Below, piece by piece: positions 24,336 through 35,577 of a DNA stretch of 64,000 nucleotides. How positions within the stretch are numbered: position 1 is the first letter of the stretch; each line of letters opens with the position of its first letter. Below the pieces are notes generated by a model, which was not told where the DNA came from, searched no databases, and saw nothing but the letters and a program-made list of their open reading frames with translations. This DNA is from Rhodococcus sp. (in: high G+C Gram-positive bacteria) (GTDB lineage: Bacteria > Actinomycetota > Actinomycetes > Mycobacteriales > Mycobacteriaceae), in contig NZ_JAHFVG010000023.1 of NCBI RefSeq assembly GCF_023264675.1, positions 1 to 64,000 on the forward strand. Reading direction: 5' to 3'. Made by a program: the position numbers and the translations under genes.

Positions 24336-25163
24336 ATGCTGATCCTTGCCGCCACACCCATGGGCGATGTGGGTGATGCGTCGCAGAGACTGCGCGACGC
24401 ACTGGCCACAGCCGACGTCGTCGCAGCTGAAGACACCCGAAGGACCAAGCAGTTGGCGTCGGGACTCGGGGTGACCATCACCGGCAAAGTCGTCAGTTTC
24501 TACGACCAGGTCGAGACGGCGCGCCTGCCAGGACTGGTCGAGGCCGTCCGCGACGGCAAATCCGTCCTGCTGGTCACGGACGCGGGCATGCCGTCGGTGA
24601 GCGACCCCGGGTACCGACTCGTGGCGGCGTGCGTCGAGGCCGATCTGCCGGTCACGTGCCTGCCGGGACCGTCGGCGGTGACGACGGCACTCGCGCTCTC
24701 CGGTCTGCCGGTCGAGCGATTCTGTTTCGACGGGTTCGCGCCGCGCAAGCAGGGCCAACGACGCCGGTTCTTCGAAACACTGAAGTCCGAGCCTCGGGCC
24801 TGCGTCTTCTTCGAAGCCCCTCATCGCGTCGCTGACTGCCTCGCCGACGCCGTCCATGTACTCGGCCCGGATCGGCGGGCTGCAGTGTGCAGGGAGCTCA
24901 CCAAGACCTACGAGGAGATCAAGCGGGGGACGCTCGGCGAGCTCGCCGCGTGGGCCGCCGAAGGGGTGCGCGGCGAGATCACCGTCGTGCTCGCCGGTGC
25001 GATCGCCGTCGCCTCCGATCCGGAGGACTTGATCGACGACGTCGAGGAGCTGGTGGCGTCGGGCATGCGGTTGAAGGATGCCTGCGCGCAACTGGCCGTC
25101 GGAGGTGTCAGCAAGCGCGAGCTGTACGAGGCCGTGCTCGCCGCCAGACCTTCGGTCGACTAA
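24336..25163 (+). CDS. rsmI: 16S rRNA 2'-O-ribose C1402 methyltransferase
   Basis: 275 residues. It methylates ribose of C1402 in the decoding centre of 16S rRNA. The tetrapyrrole-methylase fold is visible: ILAATPMGDVGDASQRL, AAEDTRRTKQL, VTDAGMPSVSDPG, CLPGPSAVTTALALSGL, PHRV. ATG 24336 fits the family start; GTG 24318 is an alternative. Its stop overlaps the stop of the SRPBCC gene. Confidence 0.95.
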   Translation: MLILAATPMGDVGDASQRLRDALATADVVAAEDTRRTKQLASGLGVTITGKVVSFYDQVETARLPGLVEAVRDGKSVLLVTDAGMPSVSDPGYRLVAACVEADLPVTCLPGPSAVTTALALSGLPVERFCFDGFAPRKQGQRRRFFETLKSEPRACVFFEAPHRVADCLADAVHVLGPDRRAAVCRELTKTYEEIKRGTLGELAAWAAEGVRGEITVVLAGAIAVASDPEDLIDDVEELVASGMRLKDACAQLAVGGVSKRELYEAVLAARPSVD

Positions 25164-25588
25164 CCCACAACCTGCTGGCGTAGTCCCTCGGTGGCGGCTT
25201 CGAGGACCGTCTTGGTTCCCTTTTTGACGAGGAAGCCGGGGATCGGGATCTTCGGATCGACGGTGAGCGAGAACTTCACATGGGTGCCCTTGTCCGTGGG
25301 AGTCAGGGTGTATTCGCCGTGCTGGGACTTCTGCTGCGATCCCTCGATGAGATCCCACGCCACCGTGTTTTCGGACCACGTGTATTCGACGGTCTGATCG
25401 TCGTTGATACCGAGGATCGAGACGGCCATCTTCACGTGATGCGGACGGCCGTCGTCGAACCTGTCCAGCACCTCGATCTTCTTGTGCACGGGCGACCACG
25501 AGGGGAGCCCTTCGACATCGGCGAGCACGTCGAGAATTGCAGCCGGTTCGGCTTCGATGTCGACTTCTTTGTTTCCGGTGACAGCCAT
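25160..25588 (-). CDS. SRPBCC (START-like) protein
   Basis: 142 residues forming one helix-grip domain: DIEAEPAAILDVLADVEGLPSWSPVHKKIEVL and a C-terminal long helix KKGTKTVLEAATEGLRQQV. Such proteins bind hydrophobic ligands in a cavity; polyketide-cyclase-like and lipid-carrier roles are known. Ligand unknown. Confidence 0.83.
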   Translation of the reverse strand: MAVTGNKEVDIEAEPAAILDVLADVEGLPSWSPVHKKIEVLDRFDDGRPHHVKMAVSILGINDDQTVEYTWSENTVAWDLIEGSQQKSQHGEYTLTPTDKGTHVKFSLTVDPKIPIPGFLVKKGTKTVLEAATEGLRQQVVG

Positions 25589-25603
25589 GCCACAGAACGT
25601 AAC

Positions 25604-26626
25604 TCAGGCAGTGCCGGAGGCGACGGACATTGCCGTATGTGTCCGAACGAAAGCGCCGATCTTACGGAGAGCGCGGTGGGCCTCGGGGAGGAAGTCGGCG
25701 GCCTGGAACACGTGCACCTGGTCGTCCCATACCTGAAGTTCGCAGTCGACACCGGCGGCGTCGAGACGGTCGGCCATGAGTTCGGCGTCGGCGAGCACCA
25801 TTTCGGTGGAGCCCGCCTGAATCAGCACGGGCGGCAAGCCCGTCAGATCTGCGTCGACGGGGGATACCCGAGGACCGCGAGTGCCCTCGACGACGATGCG
25901 AGCATCGACCCTGTCGGCCAGCACCGTCAGGGCAGGTACGGCATCGGCGGGGAAGACGGCACAGCGCGAGGCGTTCTCGTGGGCGAGTTTGCCGCTCGGA
26001 TCCATGTCGGTCAGCGGTGACATCGTGACGACGCATGCCGGTGTCGGCAGTCCCAGATCACGCAGCATGAGGGCGACCATGAACGCCAGGTAACCGCCGG
26101 CGGAATCTCCCGCGATGACGATCTGATCGGGCCGGTAACCGGAATCGAGGAGGAAGCGGTATCCGTCGACACCGTCCTCGACAGCGTGCGAGATGGGGTT
26201 GCGCGGCATCATGCGGTAGTCCACCGACAACACCGGGCCGTCGACGCTCTTGGACACACGTGAGGTGAGCCGTCGGTGGGTGTTGAGACCGCAGCAGACG
26301 AACGCGCCGCCGTGCAGGTAGAGCACCACCCGATCGTTGCCGACACCATCGGCGCGTATCCATTCGGCCCCGCACTCGGCCAGCATCACGGTGCTGCGCG
26401 TGGTCCCCTTGAGCGGTGGCACGAGCAGCCCCGCGTAGTCGACGACACCCATCGGCCACGGGAGGTTCGGCGCTTTGGCCCAGACCGACAGAAAGGGACG
26501 GACGGTGAGTTGCAGATACGCGGACAGTGCCCTCGACCCGAGACTTCCACCGGGCATCTCGAGCCTGGTGGACGTGCCGGTGGGCAGTGATTCTGGTTGC
26601 TTGACCACGGTGAGCACCCGGTTCAT
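25604..26626 (-). CDS. alpha/beta hydrolase of the HSL/LipW type
   Basis: 340 residues. The oxyanion motif LHGGAFVCCG, the nucleophile motif GDSAGGYLA and a C-terminal Asp/His pair (WDDQVHVFQ) are all present, as in hormone-sensitive-lipase-like esterases. It probably hydrolyses acyl esters. It diverges from a WS/DGAT gene, so the two flank a shared 143-bp promoter region and may act on opposite sides of storage-lipid turnover (inference). Confidence 0.9.
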   Translation of the reverse strand: MNRVLTVVKQPESLPTGTSTRLEMPGGSLGSRALSAYLQLTVRPFLSVWAKAPNLPWPMGVVDYAGLLVPPLKGTTRSTVMLAECGAEWIRADGVGNDRVVLYLHGGAFVCCGLNTHRRLTSRVSKSVDGPVLSVDYRMMPRNPISHAVEDGVDGYRFLLDSGYRPDQIVIAGDSAGGYLAFMVALMLRDLGLPTPACVVTMSPLTDMDPSGKLAHENASRCAVFPADAVPALTVLADRVDARIVVEGTRGPRVSPVDADLTGLPPVLIQAGSTEMVLADAELMADRLDAAGVDCELQVWDDQVHVFQAADFLPEAHRALRKIGAFVRTHTAMSVASGTA

Positions 26627-26769
26627 GGCCCTCGCCTCCGTTCGCGTACGTACTTGGAACTCCTAGTAACTCCTGTTAACGGACAATAACCCGTGACTGG
26701 GGTCTCTTAAACGTAAGGTCGTGTTCGATGTCACACCGTGATCGAATCCAGACAGAAAGGTAATCGCTC

Positions 26770-28167
26770 ATGGCCCTCATGCCCGTTACAGAATCAATGT
26801 TCCTGATCGCGGAGTCCAGAGAGCATCCGATGCATGTCGGTGGGCTGCAGCTGTTCGTTCCACCGGGCGATTCTCACGAACTTGCCCAGCAGATTCACGA
26901 AAAGTTCACCACCGGAGAGGTACACGAGCTGTTCCGGAAACGCCCCGGACGGCCCGTCAACGTGATGGGCGCTCTCACGTGGTCGCGTGAGGACGATATC
27001 GACTTCGAGTACCACGTCAGACGCGTCGTGCTGCCCTCACCCGGGCGGATTCGCGAGCTGTTCCAATTCCTCTCGCTCAATCACAGCACTCCACTCGATC
27101 GCTACCGGCCGATGTGGGAGCTGCACATCATCGAAGGCCTCGCCGACGGCCGCATCGCGCTCTACACCAAGGTCCACCACTCGTTGGTCGACGGCGTCTC
27201 GGCTCTCAAGCTGATGATGAACACCCTGACCACCGATCCCGAGGACCGAAACGGCGTCGCCACGTGGGATCCGTCGCTCTTCCGCGCAAAGAAGAAGCCC
27301 GCTGCCGAGGCTCCTTCCACGCTGGATCGCATCAAAGGCGGCGCGACGCTCGGCCTCGGTCTCGCCGGAGATCTGGTGGACTTCGTGCCTGCCGCCGCGC
27401 GAATCGGTGTGCGCGCCATGCGAAGCGAGGGCGCTCAGCTCCCGCTGCGCGCGCCGCGCACGATGTTCAACGTGCCGATCGGCGGAGCCAGACGGTTCGC
27501 TGCCGAAAGTTGGTCCATCGCGCGAATGACCAAGGTCGCCAAGGAATTGAACGTCACGCTCAACGACATCATCTGCGCGATGTGTGCGGGAGCCCTCCGC
27601 GGATACCTGATAGATCAGGACGCGCTTCCCGAAACTCCGCTGATCGCCATGGTTCCGGTGTCGTTGCGCAAACCGGGAGAAGACAGCGGCCCCGGCAACT
27701 CGGTCTCGACCATCCTGTGCAATCTCGGTACCCATGAATCGGATCCGCTGACCAGACTGGCGTGCATCACCGATTCGACCGCCAAGGGCAAGGACATGAT
27801 GCGAGAGCTCAACACTCTCGAATCGTTGGCCTTCGGCGCCGCCACGATGCTGCCACTGCTCTTCGGGCCGGTCCCCGGGTTCGTCAACAACACACCGCCG
27901 CCGTTCAACGTCATCATCTCCAACGTGCCAGGCACGAAAGAGGACATGTACTGGAACGGCGCGAAACTCGACGGCATCTACCCGGCGTCCATCGTGTGCG
28001 ACGGCATGGCGCTGAACATCACCGTCGCCAGCAACGGGGATTCGATGAACTTCGGGCTCATCGGGTGCCGCCGGAGCGTCCCGCATCTGCAGCGGATGCT
28101 GACGCACCTCGAGAATTCGCTGGAGGAGTTGGAGAAGGCAGTGTCGGCTGCTGCTCCGTCGGCCTGA
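26770..28167 (+). CDS. wax ester synthase/diacylglycerol acyltransferase
   Basis: 465 residues. The catalytic motif HHSLVDG (about residue 136) is intact. The N-terminal TESMFLIAESREHPMHVGGLQLF and the C-terminal NVIISNVPGTKEDMYWNGAKL are family blocks. It makes triacylglycerol or wax esters from acyl-CoA at the inner membrane. Rhodococci carry many such genes; this one is at the metG border. Confidence 0.95.
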   Translation: MALMPVTESMFLIAESREHPMHVGGLQLFVPPGDSHELAQQIHEKFTTGEVHELFRKRPGRPVNVMGALTWSREDDIDFEYHVRRVVLPSPGRIRELFQFLSLNHSTPLDRYRPMWELHIIEGLADGRIALYTKVHHSLVDGVSALKLMMNTLTTDPEDRNGVATWDPSLFRAKKKPAAEAPSTLDRIKGGATLGLGLAGDLVDFVPAAARIGVRAMRSEGAQLPLRAPRTMFNVPIGGARRFAAESWSIARMTKVAKELNVTLNDIICAMCAGALRGYLIDQDALPETPLIAMVPVSLRKPGEDSGPGNSVSTILCNLGTHESDPLTRLACITDSTAKGKDMMRELNTLESLAFGAATMLPLLFGPVPGFVNNTPPPFNVIISNVPGTKEDMYWNGAKLDGIYPASIVCDGMALNITVASNGDSMNFGLIGCRRSVPHLQRMLTHLENSLEELEKAVSAAAPSA

Positions 28168-28169
28168 AG

Positions 28170-28307
28170 CAGCACTCCTGCAGCATGAATGGACCCTTGT
28201 AGCCGTCTAACCGTTGCCGTGGTCCATTGATGCTGGCTGGAACCAGCACTCCTGCAGCATGAATGGACCATCGCAACCGTCTAACCGTTGTGATGGTCCA
28301 TTCATGC
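28170..28307. repeat. 74-bp tandem repeat with hairpins, GCATGAATGGACC family
   Basis: Two copies (28170-28243, 28244-28307) begin CAGCACTCCTGCAGCATGAA. Copy 2 folds into a 21-bp stem (28257-28277 with 28287-28307) with one G-U pair and a nine-base loop. Copy 1 has a shorter stem (28183-28195 with 28221-28233). The element separates two convergent genes and contains the metG stop codon, so it is a strong bidirectional terminator candidate. Confidence 0.85.
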
Positions 28308-29861
28308 GGTCGTCTTGACCTCGTACTTCGGGAACACCGGAGACGGCGCCGGCAGATCCGTACCGGGCGTCAGACGCGTTGTGATGTCCGCGAACTCGTG
28401 CGCCGGGCTGCCGAGGAGTTCCAGGATCCGTGCGGCCGAACCAGGCATGATGGGCTGCACCAGGATTCCCACGACGCGCAGGACCTCCATCGTCACGTAC
28501 AGCACGGTGGCCATCCGATCCGGATCGGTCTTGCGCAGCACCCACGGCTCCTGCTGCGAGAAGTAGCGGTTGGTCTCACCGAGCACCGACCAGATGGCGT
28601 CGACAGCGGAATGCAGTGCCTGCACGTCGAATTCGCGTCGGCAGATGTCGAGCAACAGGTCCGCCCGCGCCAACAAGGCGACGTCCTCGGCCGAGAACTC
28701 GCCGGGTGTCGGAATCTTGCCCTCGAGGTTCTTGGCGACCATCGTCAACGAACGCTGAGCGAGGTTGCCCAGCTCGTTGGACAGGTCGGCGTTCATGCGT
28801 GTGACGATGGCCTCGGCGCTGTAGCTGCCGTCCTGTCCGAACGAGACCTCACGCAGCAGGAAGAACCGCAGCGGATCCAAACCGAACTCGTCGACCAGAG
28901 CGAAGGGGTCGACGACGTTGCCGACCGACTTGGACATCTTCTCGCCCTTGTTGTTGAGGAACCCGTGCACGAAGACGCGCTTCGGCAGTTCGATCGCGGC
29001 CGACATCAGGAACGCAGGCCAGTAGACGGTATGGAAGCGCGTGATGTCCTTGCCGATGATGTGCAGATCGGCAGGCCAATACTTCTGAAACTTCTCCGAA
29101 TCCGTGTCCGGGTAGCCGACGCCGGTGATGTAGTTGGTCAGGGCGTCGACCCAGACGTACATGACGTGCTTGGGGTCTTCGGGAACCTTGACGCCCCAGT
29201 CGAAGGTGGTCCGCGAGATCGACAGGTCCCGCAGTCCGCTCTTGACGAAGCTGACGATCTCGTTGCGGCGCGTGTTCGGCGCGATGAAATCGGGATTGGC
29301 GTCGTACAGCTCGAGCAGTTTGTCCTGGTACGCCGACAGGCGGAAGAAGTAAGTCGACTCCTCGGTCCATTCCACCGGCGTCTTCGTCTCGGTGGCGACT
29401 CGCGAACCGTCCTCGACGACCGTCGTCTCACCCTCGGTGTAGAACGCCTCGTCGCGGACGGAATACCAGCCCGAATAGGTGTCGAGATAGATGTCGCCCC
29501 GCTCGACCATCTTGGCCCAGATGGCTTTGCTGGACTCGTGATGATCGGCGTCCGTCGTTCGGATGAACCGGTCGTAGGAGATGTCGAGGGTCTTGTCGAG
29601 CTGCTTGAAGACGTCCGAGTTACGCGTCGCGAGATCCTGCACCTCGACGCCTTCCTTGACGGCCGTCTGCTGCATCTTCAGCCCGTGCTCGTCCGTTCCC
29701 GTCAGGAACATGACATCGAAGCCGTCGAGTCGCTTGAAGCGGGCGATCACGTCCGTCGCGATGTACTCGTACGCGTGCCCGATGTGGGGGACGCCGTTCG
29801 GGTAGGCGATAGCGGTCGTGACGTAGAAGGAGGGCCGTGAGGCATCAGCTGGCGCAGTCAT
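28302..29861 (-). CDS. metG: methionyl-tRNA synthetase
   Basis: 519 residues. Class I signatures: [13 protein letters not shown] (HIGH-like, residues 20-32) and KMSKSVGN. The catalytic domain continues with [13 protein letters not shown] and [13 protein letters not shown]. The anticodon-binding helical domain forms the C-terminus; no tRNA-binding EMAP domain is appended. ATG 29861 is chosen; the frame upstream is antisense to tatD. Same order metG-tatD-rpfB-rsmA-ispE as in M. tuberculosis. Confidence 0.97.
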   Translation of the reverse strand: MTAPADASRPSFYVTTAIAYPNGVPHIGHAYEYIATDVIARFKRLDGFDVMFLTGTDEHGLKMQQTAVKEGVEVQDLATRNSDVFKQLDKTLDISYDRFIRTTDADHHESSKAIWAKMVERGDIYLDTYSGWYSVRDEAFYTEGETTVVEDGSRVATETKTPVEWTEESTYFFRLSAYQDKLLELYDANPDFIAPNTRRNEIVSFVKSGLRDLSISRTTFDWGVKVPEDPKHVMYVWVDALTNYITGVGYPDTDSEKFQKYWPADLHIIGKDITRFHTVYWPAFLMSAAIELPKRVFVHGFLNNKGEKMSKSVGNVVDPFALVDEFGLDPLRFFLLREVSFGQDGSYSAEAIVTRMNADLSNELGNLAQRSLTMVAKNLEGKIPTPGEFSAEDVALLARADLLLDICRREFDVQALHSAVDAIWSVLGETNRYFSQQEPWVLRKTDPDRMATVLYVTMEVLRVVGILVQPIMPGSAARILELLGSPAHEFADITTRLTPGTDLPAPSPVFPKYEVKTTA

Positions 29862-29882
29862 GGTGGCGCCTACTCTATCGGC

Positions 29883-30713
29883 GTGAGTAGAGAACGTCCC
29901 GCGCCGCCATTGCCCGAGCCCCTCCGCAGCCTCGTCGACGCCCACACCCACCTCGACGCCTGCGGTGCCGTCGACGCCGCGAGCGTGGCCACGATCCTCG
30001 ATCGAGCCGAGTCCGTCGGCGTCGGACGGGTGGTCACCGTGGCCGACGACCTCGATGCTGCGCGCTTCGCCGTCGACGCAGCCCACTGGGACCCGCGCGT
30101 CTGGGCGGCCACCGCGATTCACCCGACGCGCGCCAACGTGCTCGACGATGCCGTGAAGGCCGAGATCGAGCGGTTGTCCGCCGATCCGCGCGTGGTGGCC
30201 ATCGGCGAGACGGGTCTCGACTACTACTGGCCCGGCAAACTCGAGGGCTGCGCGACGGCCCGCGAGCAGCACGACGGATTTCGTTGGCACATCGACCTGG
30301 CGAAACGGCTCGGAAAGCCGCTGATGATCCACAACCGCGAGGCCGACGACGATTTGTTGGCGGTTTTGAAGGCGGAGGGTGCGCCGGAGACGGTCATCTT
30401 CCATTGCTTCTCCTCGGGGCCGGAGATGGCGAGGGCCTGCATCGACGCCGGCTACGTGCTGAGCCTGTCGGGAACGGTCAGCTTCAAGAACGCCCATGCG
30501 CTGCGCGAGGCCGCGGTGTTGATTCCCTCCGATCAGTTGCTGGTGGAGACCGACGCACCGTTCCTGACGCCGCATCCCTTCCGTGGGGCGCCCAACGAGT
30601 CGTATTGCCTGCCGTACACCGCGCGGGCCCTCGCCGAGATTCGCGGTGAGGATCCCGTCGAGTTGGCCGGACATGTCACCGCCAATGCCGAGCGGGTGTA
30701 CTCGCTGGTCTGA
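29883..30713 (+). CDS. tatD: TatD-family metal-dependent DNase
   Basis: 276 residues. The TIM-barrel metal site is shown by [11 protein letters not shown], the GETGLDYYW Glu, [17 protein letters not shown] and [12 protein letters not shown]. TatD proteins are 3'-5' exonucleases in repair and DNA degradation. GTG start 29883, 21 bases from the divergent metG start. Confidence 0.94.
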   Translation: MSRERPAPPLPEPLRSLVDAHTHLDACGAVDAASVATILDRAESVGVGRVVTVADDLDAARFAVDAAHWDPRVWAATAIHPTRANVLDDAVKAEIERLSADPRVVAIGETGLDYYWPGKLEGCATAREQHDGFRWHIDLAKRLGKPLMIHNREADDDLLAVLKAEGAPETVIFHCFSSGPEMARACIDAGYVLSLSGTVSFKNAHALREAAVLIPSDQLLVETDAPFLTPHPFRGAPNESYCLPYTARALAEIRGEDPVELAGHVTANAERVYSLV

Positions 30714-30741
30714 GCGCGAGGTTGCGGGATGTCCACCGATT

Positions 30742-30790
30742 CGTTACCGTACCGTGATCCGACCGACGGGCGTTTCTCGAAACGGTAACG
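30742..30790. promoter_or_regulatory. inverted repeat in the rpfB leader
   Basis: CGTTACCGT (30742-30750) and ACGGTAACG (30782-30790) are exact reverse complements separated by 31 bases, ending 22 bases before the rpfB start. They could be two operator half-sites or the base of an mRNA hairpin. Confidence 0.45.
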
Positions 30791-30797
30791 CCATTAA

Positions 30798-32842
<2,045 letters not shown>

Positions 32843-32864
32843 ATGGTTCGGGACCCGACTTTCG

Positions 32865-32915
32865 GCATGAATGGACCATGGCAGCGCCCCACCGGCATGA
32901 ATGTGACATTCATGC
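32865..32915. repeat. hairpin element of the GCATGAATGGACC family
   Basis: GCATGAATGGACCA (32865-32878) is followed by a perfect 10-bp palindrome GCATGAATGT-G-ACATTCATGC (32895-32915). It lies between the convergent rsmA and secreted-protein genes. The word GCATGAATGGACCA also opens both copies at 28.2 kb. Confidence 0.75.
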
Positions 32916-32918
32916 GGG

Positions 32919-33422
32919 TCAGTAGGGCTGGTCCAGCGAGATCTCCAACGCTCCGCCGAAGGTGATCACCTGCGGATTGATCCAATTGAAGATTGCTCCG
33001 GTCGAGACCACGACGTCGTACTCGACCCAGCCGAGACCGGTGTCGATGGTCGCGCCTCCCCACGGGTAGTACATCGCCTGGTCCGACGTGGCCGTTCCCG
33101 ACGCGCCCGTTGTGGTGTTACGCCAGTGAATGTCGGTGTGCGTCGCGTAATTGAGCAATCGCAACTGCTGGCTGTAGAGCGGATCGGTGGTCGGCGGCTG
33201 AAAGTTGATGCCGAGACGGGCGACGTACGGCCCCTGGTAATACGAGATGAGCGAGTTGCCTGCGTCTACGTGCAGCGCGATCGGAGCTTCCCACGGGTAG
33301 GGGCTCGGGGTGGTGATGTCCAGCGAATTGTACTGGGGTGCAGCTGAAGCCGTTCCACTGCCGAGCGTGGCGGCCAGTATCACGCTCACGGAAGCCACGA
33401 GCAGAATCAGTCGCTTACGCAT
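32919..33422 (-). CDS. secreted protein of unknown function
   Basis: 167 residues with signal peptide MRKRLILLVASVSVILAATL and cleavage at ASA-APQ. The mature part is rich in Tyr, Trp, Thr and Asn and appears all-beta. There are no cysteines. ATG 33422 gives the usual signal peptide; a TTG at 33434 would add four residues. No family recognised. Confidence 0.7.
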   Translation of the reverse strand: MRKRLILLVASVSVILAATLGSGTASAAPQYNSLDITTPSPYPWEAPIALHVDAGNSLISYYQGPYVARLGINFQPPTTDPLYSQQLRLLNYATHTDIHWRNTTTGASGTATSDQAMYYPWGGATIDTGLGWVEYDVVVSTGAIFNWINPQVITFGGALEISLDQPY

Positions 33423-33500
33423 ACGAATCCCCAATCGTCGGTGTCGGGAAATGCTAACGCGACATATTCATAGCACGCGTAACGATCGAGTATCGGTGCA

Positions 33501-34466
33501 TCAGCACGCCCGATAGCGCGCGCTGAGCATCGTGTGGCGCTCGGCCATCCGGAGGCACTCGTCGCGCAGTTCGGGTGGACCCAGCACCGTGAAGTCGGTG
33601 TCGAACGCCGCCAACCACTGCGCGATCGACGGCAACGAGTCGCCGCCGAGCACGATCACGCAACTCCCGCCGTCCTCGGATTCGAGAGTTCCCCACTGCT
33701 CGTCGACCATCGGTGCGATCGTGTCGATCGACGCATGTAGCCGCACCCGAACCTGGACTTGATTGAACGCCCGGTTGATTCCCTTCGCCACGAATACCGC
33801 CGCGCCCCCTGCCGGTAGCTCACGTGGGGTGAACCGCGGACCGAAAGGAATCTTCGGCTCCAACCGGTCCACCCGGAACGAACGCCAGTCCTCGCGCATC
33901 AGATCCCAGCCGAGCAGATACCACCGCGCACCCGAGCGGACGAGGCTGTACGGCTCCACTTCGCGGCGTGCCTCCGAGCCGTCGTGCGTGCGGTAGTCGA
34001 ACCTGAGCCGCTCATGGGTGTGACAGACGCCGGCGACGGTCGACAGGATCGCAGCATCCACTGCCGACGCCGCGGTCCGTTCGACAACGTCGATCCGTAA
34101 AGCGTCGAGGCGATGACGGATGCGCGACGGCATCACCTGCCGCAGCTTCGTCAGCGCGCGCAACGAGGCCTCACCGATTCCGGCAACCGACCCTCCCGCC
34201 GCGGACTGCAGTCCGAAGGCCACCGCGAGGGCCTCGTCGTCGTCCAGCAGCAGCGGAGGCATCTCGGCACCGGCGCCGAGCTGGTAGCCGCCACCGACCC
34301 CTGCCGTCGCATTGACCGGATAACCGATTTCGCGCAGCTTGTCGACGTCACGCCGAACGGTCCTCGGTGTGACGTTCAATCTGTCCGCCAAATCGGAGCC
34401 CGCCCAGTCGCGGCGCGTCTGGAGCAGAGACAGCAACTTGAGGAGGCGTGCCGATGTTTCCCGCAT
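33501..34466 (-). CDS. WYL-domain transcriptional regulator
   Basis: 321 residues. N-terminal winged HTH (TSARLLKLLSLLQTRRDWAGSDLADRLNVTPRTVRRDVDKL), the PPLLLDDDEALA linker, and a WYL domain with GARWYLLGWDLMREDWRSFRVDR. WYL proteins sense nucleotides or other ligands and often respond to DNA damage. ATG 34466. It diverges from ispE. Confidence 0.9.
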   Translation of the reverse strand: MRETSARLLKLLSLLQTRRDWAGSDLADRLNVTPRTVRRDVDKLREIGYPVNATAGVGGGYQLGAGAEMPPLLLDDDEALAVAFGLQSAAGGSVAGIGEASLRALTKLRQVMPSRIRHRLDALRIDVVERTAASAVDAAILSTVAGVCHTHERLRFDYRTHDGSEARREVEPYSLVRSGARWYLLGWDLMREDWRSFRVDRLEPKIPFGPRFTPRELPAGGAAVFVAKGINRAFNQVQVRVRLHASIDTIAPMVDEQWGTLESEDGGSCVIVLGGDSLPSIAQWLAAFDTDFTVLGPPELRDECLRMAERHTMLSARYRAC

Positions 34467-34641
34467 GGTGTGATTCTGGCAGCAATTGCGGACGGTTATT
34501 GTCCTGAATTCGGCTGGCGGTTTCTGACCGAATGCCCCCCCTCGGTCACTCAGAGTGACCGAGCGACGCATTCGGTCCGGACCAGGGGGAACACCATCGC
34601 CGATTCAGCCCCCGACGACTTCTCCACTACTGTTGACTATC

Positions 34642-35577
34642 GTGCTCTCAGTCGTCCATAGCCCCGTAGTCGTTCGGGCACCGTCGAAGGTCAATCTGCA
34701 CCTGTCGGTCGGTGACCTCCGCGAGGACGGCTATCACGAACTCACGACGGTGTTCCAGGCCCTCTCGCTGTCCGACGAGGTGTCGGTGGTGCCTGCTCAG
34801 GCGTTGAAGGTGATCGTCAAGGGGTCCGACGCCAAGTCCGTGCCCACCGACGAGCGCAATCTCGTGTGGAAAGCAGCGGTACTTCTCGCCGACGCCGTGG
34901 GACGTGAACCGCTCGTCGAGATCACCATCGACAAGGGCATTCCGGTGGCGGGCGGCATGGCGGGCGGTAGTTCCGATGCTGCGGCAACACTCGTGGCGCT
35001 CGATGCGCTGTGGAAGCTGGAGTTGTCGCGCAACGAACTGTCCGATCTCGCGGCCAAGCTCGGTAGCGATGTCCCGTTCGTGTTGCACGGCGGCACTGCG
35101 GTGGGGACCGGACGCGGCGAGAAGCTGCTTTCGGTTCTCTCGCGCAACACTTTTCATTGGGTATTGGCATTGGCGAAGGGCGGATTGCAGACGCCTGCGG
35201 TGTTCGGTGAACTCGACGAGTTGCGGGCCAAGGGCAGCCCTCCTCGTCTCGGTGAGCCCGATGCGCTGATGCAGGCACTGGCCAGCGGTGATGCGCATGC
35301 TCTGGCACCGTTGCTCGGCAATGATCTTCAGGCTGCTTCGGTGTCGTTGCTCCCTCAGTTGCGACGAACACTGCGGGCGGGCGTCGCCGCCGGTGCCCTC
35401 GCCGGGATCGTGTCCGGTTCCGGTCCGACGTGTGCTTTTCTGTGCGCCGATTCCGATGCTGCGGTGTCGGTCGGTGCCGAGTTGTCCGGTGCGGGCGTCT
35501 GCCGCACCGTGCGTGTTGCGAGCGGTCCGGTTCCCGGTGCTCGCGTGGTTACTAGTGAATCGATTGGTTTCTCCTGA
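34642..35577 (+). CDS. ispE: 4-diphosphocytidyl-2-C-methyl-D-erythritol kinase
   Basis: 311 residues. GHMP kinase of the MEP isoprenoid pathway: [27 protein letters not shown], the ATP loop [15 protein letters not shown] and the C-terminal [16 protein letters not shown] 34642 is the best start; TTG 34633 is possible. The stop overlaps the ABC-F start (TGATG), so ispE, ABC-F and the GNAT gene form an operon. Confidence 0.95.
   Translation: MLSVVHSPVVVRAPSKVNLHLSVGDLREDGYHELTTVFQALSLSDEVSVVPAQALKVIVKGSDAKSVPTDERNLVWKAAVLLADAVGREPLVEITIDKGIPVAGGMAGGSSDAAATLVALDALWKLELSRNELSDLAAKLGSDVPFVLHGGTAVGTGRGEKLLSVLSRNTFHWVLALAKGGLQTPAVFGELDELRAKGSPPRLGEPDALMQALASGDAHALAPLLGNDLQAASVSLLPQLRRTLRAGVAAGALAGIVSGSGPTCAFLCADSDAAVSVGAELSGAGVCRTVRVASGPVPGARVVTSESIGFS

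Noticed and set aside
22732-24342. 536-codon plus-strand open frame
   Set aside because: Antisense to pmt and rich in Arg, His and Gln, as expected for a shadow frame.
28170-28307. CRISPR-like array
   Set aside because: Only two 74-bp copies with internal palindromes and no spacers; no cas genes in the window.
28263-29840. 525-codon plus-strand open frame
   Set aside because: Antisense to metG, which has complete synthetase signatures.
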